A DNA stretch of 64,000 nucleotides from Epichloe hybrida (Eukaryota; Ascomycota; Sordariomycetes; Hypocreales; Clavicipitaceae): NCBI GenBank assembly GCA_019022495.1, contig JAFEKR010000015.1, forward strand, positions 930,001 to 994,000, written 5' to 3'. Shown here piece by piece: positions 45,195 through 55,869 of the stretch. Made by a program: the position numbers and the translations under genes. How positions within the stretch are numbered: the stretch's first letter is position 1; each line of letters starts with the position of its first letter. The notes under the pieces are model-generated. The model did no database searches. It saw only the letters and a program-made list of their open reading frames with translations, and had not been told where the DNA came from.

Positions 45195-48100
45195 GGGCCT
45201 GATCCACGAGCCGGTGCAAACTTTGCACGAGTGCAAAATACACATAAGCGGACGCGCTAGCCATTTTTATTAGCTAAGATCCATAGAAATTTATAAAACT
45301 TTATCTAAATTATATAAACACTATAATTACCCTTATTTATAATATATCTTTTTAACTAAGGCTATGTAAATACCTATAATAAGCTTAAATACTAAGAAAA
45401 AAGCAAATTCTACTATTTTCTAGGTATAAACTATATACTTTACGTTATACCTAGGTAAAGTTTATACTAGTGTAAAGTTTACACCTAGCTATAAGCTATA
45501 ATAATGTTTCTTAGGGTCTATAACCTCTTAATTAATTAATTTATTATAAATAAAGACACTAATAATAACCTTTAGCTTATAATATTAATTTTATAGTGTT
45601 TTTTAAAGCTAGGCTTACTATAAAGAGCCTTATATAAGCTATATTACCTCTATAAGCATATTAACTATAATAATAATACTTATAATACTCTCCTTAGCCT
45701 TAGAGGCGCCTAGGTATTACTAATGGCATTATAGGAGCTTTGTTAATATATCCTTTAATCTATATTAAAGAAGGAATTTAAAATCCTCTATTAGATACTA
45801 AGGGAGATCTTTCTTAAGCTTTATAACTAGCTTTATATTAATACCTTAGTAAGCTCTTTATAATATTAATTAATTAAGTAAAAGGTAATGATTTTCTTAT
45901 AGATTTATATATATAATAAGCTATAGAGAAATATAGGGTCTTAATTTCTACTATTCTAAGTATTAGTATCTTAAATTTTTTATAAGCTTATTAATCTAAT
46001 AAGGTATTTATATATAGTCTTTATTTATTAGCTAAAGCTATAGTTAGTCTTGCTATTTATAAAGCTAAATAAGAAGTTCCTTTATTTTAATAGTGCAATT
46101 AGTGCTATTAATAGCATATATATACTAGTATTTATTCTATTAAATTAGCAGTAAAGATACTAGTTAAGAAAGGATAATATCTTATAAAATATACTAGTAG
46201 CTATAAGCTTTAAGGAATTATTCCTCTATATACTAGTAGGCGCTAAAGGTTTTATTAATAATAGCACCTTATTATAGATAGTGTTCTTAAAGTCCTTTAT
46301 AATCCCTTAAGGCTAATTTTATCTTAGTAACTTAGAATTTAGCTTATATTATAGCCTTATTATGCTATTTTTAAGGGTTTAATATTATTTATAAGACTAA
46401 AGGGAAGCTTATAAGTACCCTAATAATAAGAAGGAGCTCTTTAACTTCTAGTATATATAATTATAAGCGGTTATAAAGTGTTATTTTAGGTAATATAAGC
46501 AAAAGTAAAAGATAATTTACTATAGCATTACTAAGTATAAATTTCTTATGTAAATTAAGATAATCTATACTATTATAACCCTCTCTAACTTTATTAAGTT
46601 ATAGGGAAAGGAGCTATATAACTTTAAAGTAAAAGAGAAAGAATTATTACTTATAGATAAGCGTAAAGCGCTTAAAATAGCTATTATATAGGTATTATTA
46701 CTTCTTATAGGCCTTATAGGCTATAAAATTTAGAAAAAGATAGTATAGTAGCTTTAAAGGCTTTAGTAAAGTAGTAATATAGATAAAAGGATATGTGTTT
46801 AATAAATTTAATAGTATTATTAATAAAATTCTAACTAATATAATAATAATATTATAGGTTAAAAAGTAATAAATATATATAGCCTATAAACCTTAATAAA
46901 AAGCCTTGCTTCTACTAGTAAATAGTATTAACACTAAAATTTAACTTAATCTATACTTTCTTTGCCTCTTTTAATAATAATAAGTTCTAAATTAGAGAAT
47001 TTAGTTAATCTTACTTTAACTATAATATAACTCTAATAATTATACTATTCTAAACTCTTTACTATAAAATTAATAGTTCTTAACTACCTTTTTAATATTA
47101 TTAGCCCCTATAGCTCTTTAGGTAATAATATACCTCTTTAAGCCTTATATTTAAGGCCTAAGGATATTAAATACTACCTCTAAGAGCTCTTTTACTTATG
47201 CTATAGCCTAATACTTCTATACACTTTATAGTAATAAATTTAGCTATAATCTAGTAAGTATAGCCCTAGTAAAACTTATTTAAGAGCTTTATAAGTTTAG
47301 TATTAAGGAAGTAGCTATATTATTAGTGCTTTACTTTATAATATTAGTTTAAGACTAACTTTAATACTACTAATTATCTTTAAGTAAATCTTCTTTATCT
47401 AGGAGCTTAATAAGATTATAAGCCCTATTACTAGGGTATTATATATTAGTACCTTCTCTTTAAGTTTTATTTTTATTATCTTTAGACTTATTAAAGCTAT
47501 CTTCTAATAACTTTTCTTATACCCTTTTAGTAAAAGTAAAGCTTTTAGTATCTTAGGCTTTAATAACTATATTACTAGCTTTATAATCTCCTAAGAAAAC
47601 CTTTACTTACTTCTCTCTTATAATAGATTTATTTATAATAAGAGGCTTTACTATAATATATTTACTAAACCTTCTATATATTTAGTTAATAAAATTAGTA
47701 GTTTACTTACTTATATAAAGCTACCTATTATATTTATTATATATTATACTAGTCTTCTTCTTTATAGTATAAAAAGTATACTAAATACCCTTAAGCTACT
47801 TATATTAGTTCTTAATAGTACTTAAAGACTACTAATATCTTAGGAATCTCCTTATAAGCATAGAAATAAAGCCTCTAAGAATATCTTAAATAATACTAAT
47901 CTTACTACTATTAAGCTAATACTTATAGTAAGCTTTAAGAAGTAATTTAAGTAAGAAAAGGGTTTAATTATTAGTCTAGTAAATTTAGGAGAATTTAGAT
48001 ACTTATAACTAGGTGCTTTAGGATATAGTTATAATATATATTAAAATTATATATAATTTACTAGTAAAATAAAATAAATCTATTATATTAAAGCTATAGA

Positions 48101-48263
48101 AGGGAAGATTTGCTATTATAATAGGCCCCTTATATAAAGGTAGTGAAAAAAAGCCATAGAAGTAAGCTATAATAGTATAAAGTAAGCGCCCTATATAACT
48201 CTATATATAATTTGTACCCTGTAATGTCGGTGCAAAGTTTGCACTGGCTCGTGGATCAGGCCC
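45195..48263 (+). mobile_element. PIF-Harbinger DNA transposon, 3.07 kb, RIP-degraded
   Basis: Inverted termini of 34 bp with one mismatch: GGGCCTGATCCACGAGCC.. then GTGCAAACTTTGCAC, itself a palindrome. A 3-bp duplication TTG (45,192-45,194 and 48,264-48,266) fits PIF-Harbinger; because the flanks are G-rich, a 7-bp reading CTTGGGG cannot be excluded, but both give the same empty site. The interior encodes a dead DDE_4-type transposase. The termini are nearly unmutated while the interior is very AT-rich. 46,730-48,180 may hold the second (Myb-like) gene of such elements, but I could not read it. Confidence 0.85.
45700..46725 (+). pseudogene. PIF-Harbinger (DDE_4) transposase relic
   Basis: One plus-strand frame can be followed from about 46,104 to 46,700 with stops only where Trp/Gln/Arg are expected. 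Readable blocks are AINSIYI (46,104; family A-I-D-G-T-x-I, first catalytic Asp now Asn), LVGAKGFINNSTLL (46,233-46,274; the family has G-A-x-G-S-x-x-D-S, second Asp now Asn), FYLSNLEFSL (46,317-46,346; family Y-L-x-D-S-G-F/Y), NNKKELFNF (46,422), then a KIIYTIITLSNFIKL-like helix (near 46,560; family C-x-I-L-H-N-F-I). The spacing and order match the nuclease of Harbinger transposases. The catalytic residues are lost, so it is inactive. The N-terminal limit is uncertain. Confidence 0.8.
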
Positions 48264-48556
48264 TTGGGGTATAACAGAAATCTTTTACCATAGAACGGAG
48301 ATGATGTGTCGAGCAGAGCGTGTGCCGAAGCCTGTGACTAGGTCGAAGATAATCCAGAAAAGACCGCACTGCACCGTGTACGGAGAATACCTATACTGTA
48401 CATTTGGCCTGGACCGGGGCTGTGATAAGTGGGGGCGTGTACGCATGGATTTCACTGGTCAGAAAATGGCACTTCGGCAGCTTCAGGCCCGTAGAGAATG
48501 ATAGGCTCACACCCCACGGCCAGTTCGTAGGAAATGGATGGTCAGGAGTCCACAGT
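48264..48556. other. Unique island sequence, no convincing gene
   Basis: GC-balanced flank between the Harbinger element and MITE-2. Two overlapping frames are open here (48,301-48,501 and 48,404 onward), but the second runs into the MITE and neither has a recognisable domain or splice context. Treated as intergenic. Confidence 0.55.
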
Positions 48557-49149
48557 GGACATCTAAATGCGCATATCGCGTTTTTTGAATGCGCATATCG
48601 CGTTAGTCCTAAAGCGGAAGAAGTACCTTTCTACCTAATTCCCCGCCAAATATACCAGCTCTCTTTAGTAGTAAATGCAGGCAGCTTACTATAACGTGTA
48701 ACGCTTGTAACCTCTTCTGTAAAATTCCTTACCTCCCTTTTTATTATTATGAAGCCTTATAACAAGCTACTACAAATACTATTATAGCCTTATAAATAAG
48801 AATAACATAAGATCCTCTGTTATAGTTAGTAAAAGCAGGCTATACTATACTAATACCTGTATTCACACTAACGCTAAGTTAATCATTCTTTAATAATCTC
48901 TTTGAGCCCCCTACGAGTTAAATGTAATTTATTCCGTATAATCCACTATTAGGGCAGTTATGATAGCTTTAATTCTAGCTTTTTTTATAGTATTAATACC
49001 TTTAAATATCGCACAAATAAGCATCTTAATTGATAGCGAAAATCAACGGACGCAAGTCACACTAAAACCAGGTGTGGGGACCGTCCTTCCGCTTTAGGAC
49101 TAACGCGATATGCGCATTCAAAAAACGCGATATGCGCATTTAGATGTCC
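48557..49149. mobile_element. MULE-type MITE-2, 593 bp
   Basis: Perfect 64-bp terminal inverted repeats beginning GGACATCTAAATGCGCATAT, with an exact 9-bp target duplication GTCCACAGT (48,548-48,556 and 49,150-49,158). ATGCGCATATCGCG occurs twice in each TIR. The inner TIR end (GGACTAACG in one orientation) and the right half of the interior resemble MITE-1, so the two are relatives with diverged tips. No coding capacity. No sign of RIP. Confidence 0.93.
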
Positions 49150-49158
49150 GTCCACAGT

Positions 49159-50164
49159 GACAACGACCATGTTGTTGGTGATTGGGTCTTGGTCAAGCAC
49201 TGCCCTTCGCATCGTAAGAGCTGTTGCAAGATTGTCAGTTCGGTCCTATGCATGAGGCTATATGAAACCCCGCTTATGATGCAGGTTTGCTGTTAGACCC
49301 CCGCCGCATTTTGCTGCCTAGAGCCCGATAAAAAAAAACCCAGACATTTAGCAATGTCTTAGTTCACGGCATCGGTGCATGCAGTCCCTCACATGTATCA
49401 CCAACAATATGCCCAAGACACATGCAGGTCTCATTGATTATCACCACCGGGGTTGCATCTTTGCTTTAACTCCGCTGCATGGTCTTCCTAACTCAGGGGC
49501 GGCTTGCGAAAGTCCGGCAGGCGAAGCAAACACGTTCGTTCATCCTAACGGGCCTGATTTGGGCATGAGGTGATGGCATGCAGCTTTCAGGAACAGGCAA
49601 TGCACGGCTAATACTTACAGATAGCCTCGACACCAATGCTAATGTGAAATGGAAATATGTCGCATCCAGTATGGCACTGCCACAAATATTGTAGAGAGGA
49701 CTGCGACATGAGGCAGCAGATTATTCTGGCAACCTGCATCGGAGGTGGGCTTTTACTCAGAGCCTGACATTGGCATCAACTCGGCACATCTGTTTCCGGC
49801 TCACACGATGACTTTGATTGGTAGCCTTGTTCATGTCGCACTCTGTGGATAGTCGACACGTCACGAGATGTAATGAACTGCATGATCCCGAGCTCCGCGA
49901 GTTCATCACGCTACTAATATCTGGATAATACAGGGGCCCTTGCAATATGCAGCTGCAGATGCAAGCTTTCGGCGAGTTGCTGTAGCCCAAGTCTTATCCT
50001 GAGGCCTGGTTGCATTCGACGCTCGTCTACGACAACTTGCATGAGACAAAGAACCTATGAATCATTAGTCTCTTTGCCTGATGAAGGAGAAGTCGTTGCC
50101 GCAGTGACAGGAAGAGAACACATAAAAGGCCATGTTGTGAGGGGGGGTTTAGTAATCTCAACCA
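49159..50164. other. Intergenic region of the island
   Basis: About 1 kb of GC-balanced sequence without a supported gene. Short frames at 49,379-49,573 (plus) and 49,757-49,990 (minus) have no motif. The last part is the likely promoter of the next gene: CATAAAAGG at 50,121-50,129 lies 36 bp before its ATG, followed by a G7 run. Confidence 0.6.
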
Positions 50165-50886
50165 ATGCCATTTTCCTTCCATATTAAAACTTACCTAACA
50201 AGCGCGAACATGCTACACTATGATCCAGAAATTATCCCTCACATTCCATCCCTTGAGGATGCTAATGTATCTATCAAGACAAATGAAAAATTTCGGCAAT
50301 TCCTGGCGGATTTCGAGACTCTAGTCACCAGTGCAGGGTTACAAGACACGCTAGGGATCACGTTGGTTCATCGCCATGCGAATGTTCCCCCCGGCAGCAG
50401 AATGATGGATTTCAAACAAACGCTTCAGCCATTTCCCTTAGCCGCTGACGCCAAAGATGTATACGGATATCCTATTAGATGGAAATCCATTGCACTACAC
50501 CAGAAGGACTGGAAGCCTTATGAGTACGAGCTTGGAGACGAAGATGACGAGGATCCTGAGTTTCTCGTTGCCGTGAAATGCTTGCTGGAGCGCCATAGGA
50601 TAAAGAACATTGGACTGCGACGGTTCTCCCCTCAGGAACCAGAGGAACTGGAAATCACCGAAAAGCAGGGCATTAGCATCAAAATTCCCTGGATCTCAGT
50701 AAGCTATTTTTCATTACAGCAACCATCCAGAGAGATTAGCTAACAGTAATGGTAAAGTCCTACGATCCTGAGCACACAACTACCTTTTGGGCATATCCTT
50801 CCGGAGGAATGAAGGACTACAGGTGCGCGTGCCGTGATACTGGAGGAACAGGTGGCAGCAACCACAATCACATTGACCAAAACTAG
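50165..50886 (+). CDS. Hypothetical protein, 220 aa, two exons
   Basis: I do not recognise this protein. Exon 1 is 50,165-50,698 (178 codons, phase 0). An intron at 50,699-50,757 (59 nt) has donor GTAAGC, branch site GCTAAC at 50,739-50,744 and acceptor AAAG. Exon 2 is 50,758-50,886, ending TAG. Reading through the intron would instead stop at 50,743 (192 codons). No signal peptide or membrane segment is visible. There is an acidic patch LGDEDDEDPE at about residue 120, an IGLRRFSPQEPEELEI stretch near 150, and a C-terminus with CACRD and the His/Asn-rich NHNHIDQN. Codon use is normal and no stops interrupt it, unlike the surrounding repeats. The ATG is in a good context (AACCAATGCC) with a TATA-like CATAAAAGG upstream. 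It lies 0.6 kb upstream of the APH gene on the same strand. Confidence 0.72.
50699..50757 (+). other. Intron of the 220-aa gene
   Basis: GTAAGC donor, GCTAAC branch point 13 nt before the AAAG acceptor. Length 59 nt, typical of ascomycete introns. Joining the exons keeps phase 0 and adds 42 residues. Confidence 0.75.
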
Positions 50887-51460
50887 GCTGTGGTCCGATT
50901 ACAGTGGTGCTAAGCTTTTCATATTTTAAATTTAGAAAATGATGTTATGGATAGTTTGTCGCCTTGTTTTCATGGATAATCCGCAGCTTATGCCTAATAA
51001 ATGCATCAGATATTGTGGAGTGATTTGGTGGCAAAGAGCGATGAAAAGAGAAGATGATGTAGAATTGCTATCTAGGAATTCAACAGGCAAAAGAGAAGCT
51101 ATTATAGCTTCAAATCTATGAGCAATGAATTAAGGTCTTTAAGTGAAGCCTGCAATGAATTGCGATAGCAAACGCGATCGCAAACGCGATACGGGAAGAT
51201 GCATCATCAAGCGAAGAATCTGACGATGTGATGCCTGAGGCTGCGATGTGAGGCTGTGATTCTCAACAGATATTACTATGCACACCGCTTCTTTCCGTCA
51301 ATATCCGCAAAAGCTTACTTTGTCAATATGTGGAACACATAAATTTTCCGTTTGTCTGAGCCAATAGGAGAGATGCGCACTTTCCCCTCAAGAAGTATAT
51401 GAGGGCGGGGACCCAACAGTGTTTGCCTCCTTCATAGCATGAGACGAGAAGTGAAGACTC
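50887..51460. other. Intergenic region between the two island genes
   Basis: GC-balanced, no supported gene. A 60-codon frame at 50,939-51,121 has no family match I know. A 12-bp tandem (CGCAAACGCGAT) is present around 51,166-51,190. The final 150 bp are the presumed promoter and leader of the APH gene; no clear TATA box. Confidence 0.6.
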
Positions 51461-52603
51461 ATGATGCCGTATATTGAGGATTTAATACGACATATCTCCT
51501 CTGAATTGGAGACGGAGCTGACGGTAGTCGACATCTCAACTGAGGGTCGATCTCATGAAATTCATCAGCTCGCCGATCCTGGGGGTACAAAATATGTTTT
51601 GCGAATACCTAACGACGAATTTGCGGCCCTTCTCGATAAGCAAGGACACAAAATTTTAAGATACTTAAGTAAAATGCGGCCAGCTCTTCCTATTCCCAGA
51701 ATCGTCCTCGAAGCAAGCTCTTTCACCCTTCATAAGTATTTGGAAGGGGAACCAATCAGGTCCTGGAGTCTGGAAGGGATAACAGAAACAAAGCGGCATA
51801 CCTTACTTGATGGCATTGCTGAATTTTTGGTTTCTCTCTGGACTTGCCTTGCTGAGCCTGATAGTAGGTGATCCCCCCCCCCTCCCATGATAGTTGCTTA
51901 TCTCAGTTTCCTAGCTGAGCCGATCACATATCAAGCGTGGCTCTATGATGAGGTAGACAAAGCTTTCCTCCGATCGCTGAAGGAGGATTCGGGGTGGGGC
52001 GATCCAGCCACCTTTCTGGCCCGCCGGGAATGGGTGGAAGCCCTCATTCCTGATACTGGAAACCAGAGACTGGCCATTAGCCATGGAGATCTGAATGCCT
52101 GGAACGTATTAGCGGACAGGAGTGGCCTTTCAGGGTAGGTTTTACCAACTGCATTTGTAACTTTTCTACCATCCCAGCTTACTGGTCGTATTAGCATCAT
52201 CGATTGGGACACAGCCAAGTTTGTTCCATTACCCGCCGCCGTTCATCACCCGCCATTCCTGGCGGATGTCCCTGGGTGGGTTAATGACGTCCCAATGGGG
52301 ATGACCTTCCAGGGTGATAGGACGTATCTAGAAAAGGTCGTCCAAGAAAAGGTTAACAACATGGAAACACTAGACGCACAGTGTATACCAGCGCTGTTAT
52401 CGACGTCATCCGAGCGACAGTTTTTTGAGATGGCTCTTCGGAATAAGTCCATCAATGCTAAATACACTACAAGTCATATAGGCGACGTTCTCAACCAAGA
52501 TGCTATCTTCAAGCAGTTAAAGGAGGTTTTACTAAGGAACCCCCAGGTGCGGGGACATGCTAGAGTAGTCACGCTCTGTTCTCGATTCGACTTTAAGATA
52601 TAG
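51461..52603 (+). CDS. Aminoglycoside phosphotransferase (APH)-fold protein, 347 aa, three exons
   Basis: A member of the fungal APH / kinase-like phosphotransferase family. Such proteins transfer phosphate from ATP to small molecules, but the substrate here is unknown. Exons: 51,461-51,867, 51,907-52,134 and 52,195-52,603. N-lobe: KYVLRIPNDE (around residue 45) and PIPRIVLEASSFTLHKYLEG (around 75-95). Catalytic loop: ISHGDLNAWNVL with H195, D197 and N202. Metal-binding motif: GIIDWDTAKF with D215, which is restored only by splicing intron 2. 347 aa is normal for the family. Start: the first of two tandem ATGs. It is plus strand, downstream of the 220-aa gene, with no shared operon logic in a fungus. 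Intron 1 is unusually short (39 nt). All key residues are present, so it is probably functional. Confidence 0.87.
51868..51906 (+). other. Very short intron 1 of the APH gene (39 nt, poly-C)
   Basis: GTGATC donor, a run of ten C, acceptor ATCTCAG. Splicing joins ..AEPDS to FLAEPITYQ in frame, as the family requires. No canonical CTAAC branch site. 39 nt is below the usual fungal minimum, so an alternative is a small lesion that inactivates the gene. Confidence 0.55.
52135..52194 (+). other. Intron 2 of the APH gene (60 nt)
   Basis: Donor GTAGGT, acceptor TATTAG. Chosen over the nearer CCCAG because only TATTAG keeps frame and yields LSGIIDWDTAKF. GCTTAC at 52,177-52,182 may serve as branch site. 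Confidence 0.75.
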
Positions 52604-52753
52604 ATTTTGGGAGATGTTGGTTTAGATTTTTTCCTTTCCTTCTCGTAGGGAGCAAAAAACACTTCTCATGTCTTGGAGTGCGTGGGGCTTAGAGAAAACA
52701 GAACGCCACATGAATCGTTGGAGAATTGGAGGCTAGTCTCTTGAGGTCGTGAG
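52604..52753. other. Convergent intergenic spacer
   Basis: 150 bp between the stop of the APH gene and the stop of the minus-strand kinase pseudogene. T-rich (GATTTTTTCCTTTCC) just after the APH gene. Nothing else visible. Confidence 0.5.
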
Positions 52754-53841
52754 TTATTTCAGAACCGACCATATACTACGGCATTGTGTTTTAGTATATC
52801 TGATATCTCTCCAAGCAAAAGCTGCCTTATAAATCTCCAGAGCCACGTCAACCCAGCTGCCCTATAGACCGCTGATAGCGTCATCATATGCTGCTATGAC
52901 GGGCCTGTAAAGCTAGTCTGGGTCACCAGCAGGAGTGCCAAGAACTAGCCTCGCAGTATCTCCAAACAGCGCCATTCTGAAGCTAAGACACAGAGGCTTG
53001 ACGACATCCATTGCCTCTGGAAACTCGCTCATTATGCCTTCAAGGCTATCTATGATTATATCGCCCTTTTTACTAGCCGTAATATACTTAAAACTGCTGA
53101 TTTCCTATCTTTAAAGAAGACTCTCTTTAGGTGGCTTATTTACACTACCAAATCCGTTAATTCATAATTAACGTGTGTATATCTAAAGCAAGACATAGAA
53201 GAAGGACTCTAGATCGTAATAGTAAGTATAATCTACCTTACGTAGTACCTCCACCGCCATAAACTATATTATACTAGTCTAGTGCTATACCCTGCTTAGC
53301 CTACTATCTTACACTTTAGCTAAGTTAAGATTAATAAGCATGCCCTTAAAGCTATTAGCTATTTTAGGATTTATAATAATAATATTATTTAAAGAGATAT
53401 TATAGTGTAAGATCTTACCCTTAATATAAAGAGACTAATATGCTTTAATTATATCCTGCTTAGATTCTAGTAGTTCCTTAATAGTTCTAAACTTGCTAAT
53501 AACGTGGCTAGCTAGTAAGATAATAAGGTAGGAATAGATCCTATTCTCCTATAGGTCCTTACTAGGTGTATATAGACTTAGCTTATTCTTGCTAACCGAT
53601 AGTTAGTTATTTAATATAGTAACTAACTTAGACTTCTAACTAGTGGACCGCTACCTCTTTAATCTAAATGCGTTATCTAAGGTATAGTTAGATAAGGATT
53701 TGCGCTTGCTTAACGCGTTTGTGTTTGTTAGTAGATTGTTAAAGTAAATATTCTCGCCTTAAAAATAGTAGGCCATTAGGAAAGACAGGCCCTCCCGCAT
53801 CTTTATAATAGTAGTAATCTGATAATGTGTAAGAACAGAGG
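52754..53841 (-). pseudogene. FunK1 fungal-type protein kinase pseudogene, RIP-degraded, 5'-truncated
   Basis: The minus-strand reading gives the C-terminal half of a FunK1 kinase. In order: VISKFRTIKELLE (about 53,480), the catalytic loop LHYNISLNNIII (53,376-53,410; family H-R-D-I-S-x-N-N), the metal-binding MLINLNLAKV (53,312-53,341; family L-I-D-L-D-L-A), then MAVEVLR.. and YDLESFFYVLL (53,186-53,218) followed by TAG where the family has Trp, and a C-terminal domain FPEAMDVVKPLC..LFGDTARLVLGTPAGDPD (52,920-53,030). The stop is TAA at 52,754-52,756. Both catalytic Asp codons are Asn (GAT to AAT). 52,754-53,085 has normal composition and only two TAGs; further upstream it becomes AT-rich with many stops. 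An LTR fragment abuts it at 53,842, so the N-terminus is gone. Confidence 0.82.
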
Positions 53842-54040
53842 GATAGCTAGGCAAGAGGTATGGGGGCGTTTGTATATTGACTAAAGCTTACTAGGTCTAA
53901 GTGTGTTATGTGCGCGAGTCGCTAGCTTATAGCTAGTGGCTTGCTAGTGTTACGTAAACCTAGCCCTAGGGCGTGGTATACCTACCAGGTGGTGCGCGGG
54001 CGCGCTAGTGTTATAAGTAAGCCTTATAATTATCCCCTTA
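53842..54040. repeat. LTR-like fragment (family E), less mutated copy
   Basis: Begins TGTAAGAACAGAGGGATAGC and matches 29,265 onward. It keeps many C/G that the left copy has lost (e.g. GGGGGCGTTTGTATATTGAC against GGGTACTTATATATTAACT). The end is unclear. It interrupts the N-terminal side of the kinase pseudogene. Confidence 0.5.
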
Positions 54041-55003
54041 CTTATAGCTAGGCCCCTAAATAGCTTTTACTAGTTAGTATATAGTTACTTACTAGGTAAT
54101 AGCTAATATTAAAATAATAATAACTAGTAAGTTACCTTTACCTTTAAATTACTTATAGCTTCCTACTATATTATATACTTTTTCCCCCCTTAACTATAGA
54201 AATCCTCCCTTTAAATTCTATTATACCTTTAGTTTCCTTACGCTATTACCCTTATTATTCCTAAGCTCTTTATTATAGAAAATAAGTATATTTACTTATA
54301 AATCTATAGCTATATATATTATTTACGTATAAGCTACTCTAAGTTTAAGAGAAACCCTCTAGCCAAGCTTATATTACCTTAAATAAACTATTAATTCCCT
54401 TATGTCTTAGTTACTAATAATAAATAAGCTAAACTTATAAAACACTATATTTAATATATATAGCGTAGTAATACTTATAAGGGGGTAAATTAGTTCCTTC
54501 TTCTCTATGTTTTATTTTATTATTACTAACTACTTACTTATAGGCCCTAGTAACTATAAAGGGTAATTTTACTAACTTTCTTACTATTTTAAATTAGCTC
54601 TAAACTCTTATAAACACTAAGGATATAGATATTATAATAAAAGGCCTTATTTTTCTAAAGAAGACTTACTTCTATTTTGCTAAGTATATACTATCTCTTA
54701 TGCTTACCTTTAACTACATAAATATAACTTACTAAATTGCGTTTAGTTTAACTAGTGCTATAAAGGTGTAGTAAGTATATTATTTCCTCCCTTATTTACT
54801 AGCCTTTCGCTTATAATTAAGTATAGTCTGCTTCTACTACTTACTAGTAGTATATTATTTCATACTAGTATCTTTTAGTTACTATATATCTTACTCTTAC
54901 TCTAGGGATTATAAGATTTTACCTACCTTATTTATTCCCCTTTTACTACCTATTTACTAATAATTCCTAGGCTAATTATTAGGAATATCTTACTACTTAG
55001 AAC
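54041..55003. other. AT-rich sequence, unassigned
   Basis: About 960 bp of RIP-like AT-rich DNA without a frame, repeat or terminal structure that I can assign. It may be the body of the element whose LTR is at 53,842, or a second decayed gene. The last 8 bp (CTTAGAAC, 54,996-55,003) would be the left target duplication of C4. Confidence 0.4.
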
Positions 55004-55242
55004 CAGAGCATTGTTGTATTGTATTGTATTGTATTTTTTGGCCCTTCGATGTATTGTATTGTATTGTATTGCCCTATGTATTGTATTGTGTATTGTATTG
55101 TATTAAAAATACAATACAATACAATACAATACATACAATACAATGTATTGTTAGGGAAAATTAAAAGTGGGGTCTTATATAAATTTATTATATAGTAGTT
55201 TTTTTAAGTAATCTAATTATAGTAACCTTATTTTTATATATA
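55004..55242 (-). mobile_element. hAT-like element C4, terminal segment
   Basis: Starts CAGAGCATTGTTGTATTG, continues as a TATTG pentamer array folded on a CAATA array, then ACAATGTATTGTTAGGGAAA and AATTAAAAGTGGGG, the reverse complement of the right end of C3 (29,080-29,231). Interrupted at 55,242 by LINE L2 and resumed at 61,842. Confidence 0.75.
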
Positions 55243-55869
55243 TATATATTATTTACGCTAGTTAGCTCTATAGATAGCTATTACTAGTACTCCTGCTACT
55301 AAGTCAAAAGGGAAAACCCTATGCTAGAAAGAAAAACCCCCTTACGTCTGTGTACGGGCCGGCGCCAGCCCTGTAACAGGTCTGCGCCGCTTAGTGTGTT
55401 TCCTATCATAGGTGTTTATTACTAGCTTATGCTAGCCTTATCTTATTAAAAAGAAAAAGAAAGGAAAGATATATAAAAGGAGAGTTTATAAGCCCCTTCT
55501 AGTCCTACTCTAGTGTAATAACATACCTATCCTAAGTCCCTATACTTTAGGCTAGGGCAGAGTAAATCCGGATTTATAGTGTTAATTTACTTCTTATTTA
55601 CTCTTATGCTTACTCTCCTATAGCCTTACTTTTTAGCTATCTCTAGCCTATTCTTACCTTATATATCTAGTAAAGTCTAAGTACCTAGTTTTATTTAATT
55701 AGCACTAGGGGAGGGTAGTTATAGCCCTAGACTAGGGTAGTCCTAGGTTAAGATTACTTATATGTTATTAGATTTGTTAATTATATTATGCTTTGTTTTT
55801 AAGTAAGTTATCTAAATTATCCCCCTCCCCCCTCTATAGGTATAAAAGAGAGCTCTCCCCCTCTAGGGT

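Noticed and set aside
45195..48263. hAT or MULE assignment of the 3-kb TIR element
   Set aside because: The readable transposase blocks are of DDE_4 (PIF-Harbinger) type and a 3-bp duplication fits.
48301..48694. Two overlapping frames before MITE-2
   Set aside because: No domain, no splice context, and the longer one runs into the MITE.
49379..49990. Small frames on both strands in the intergenic region
   Set aside because: Short, no recognisable motif and no supporting signals.
50939..51121. 60-codon frame between the two island genes; resembles a decayed transposase tail at a glance
   Set aside because: The resemblance was too weak to name a family.
51943..52662. Three minus-strand frames
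   Set aside because: Antisense shadows of APH exons 2 and 3.
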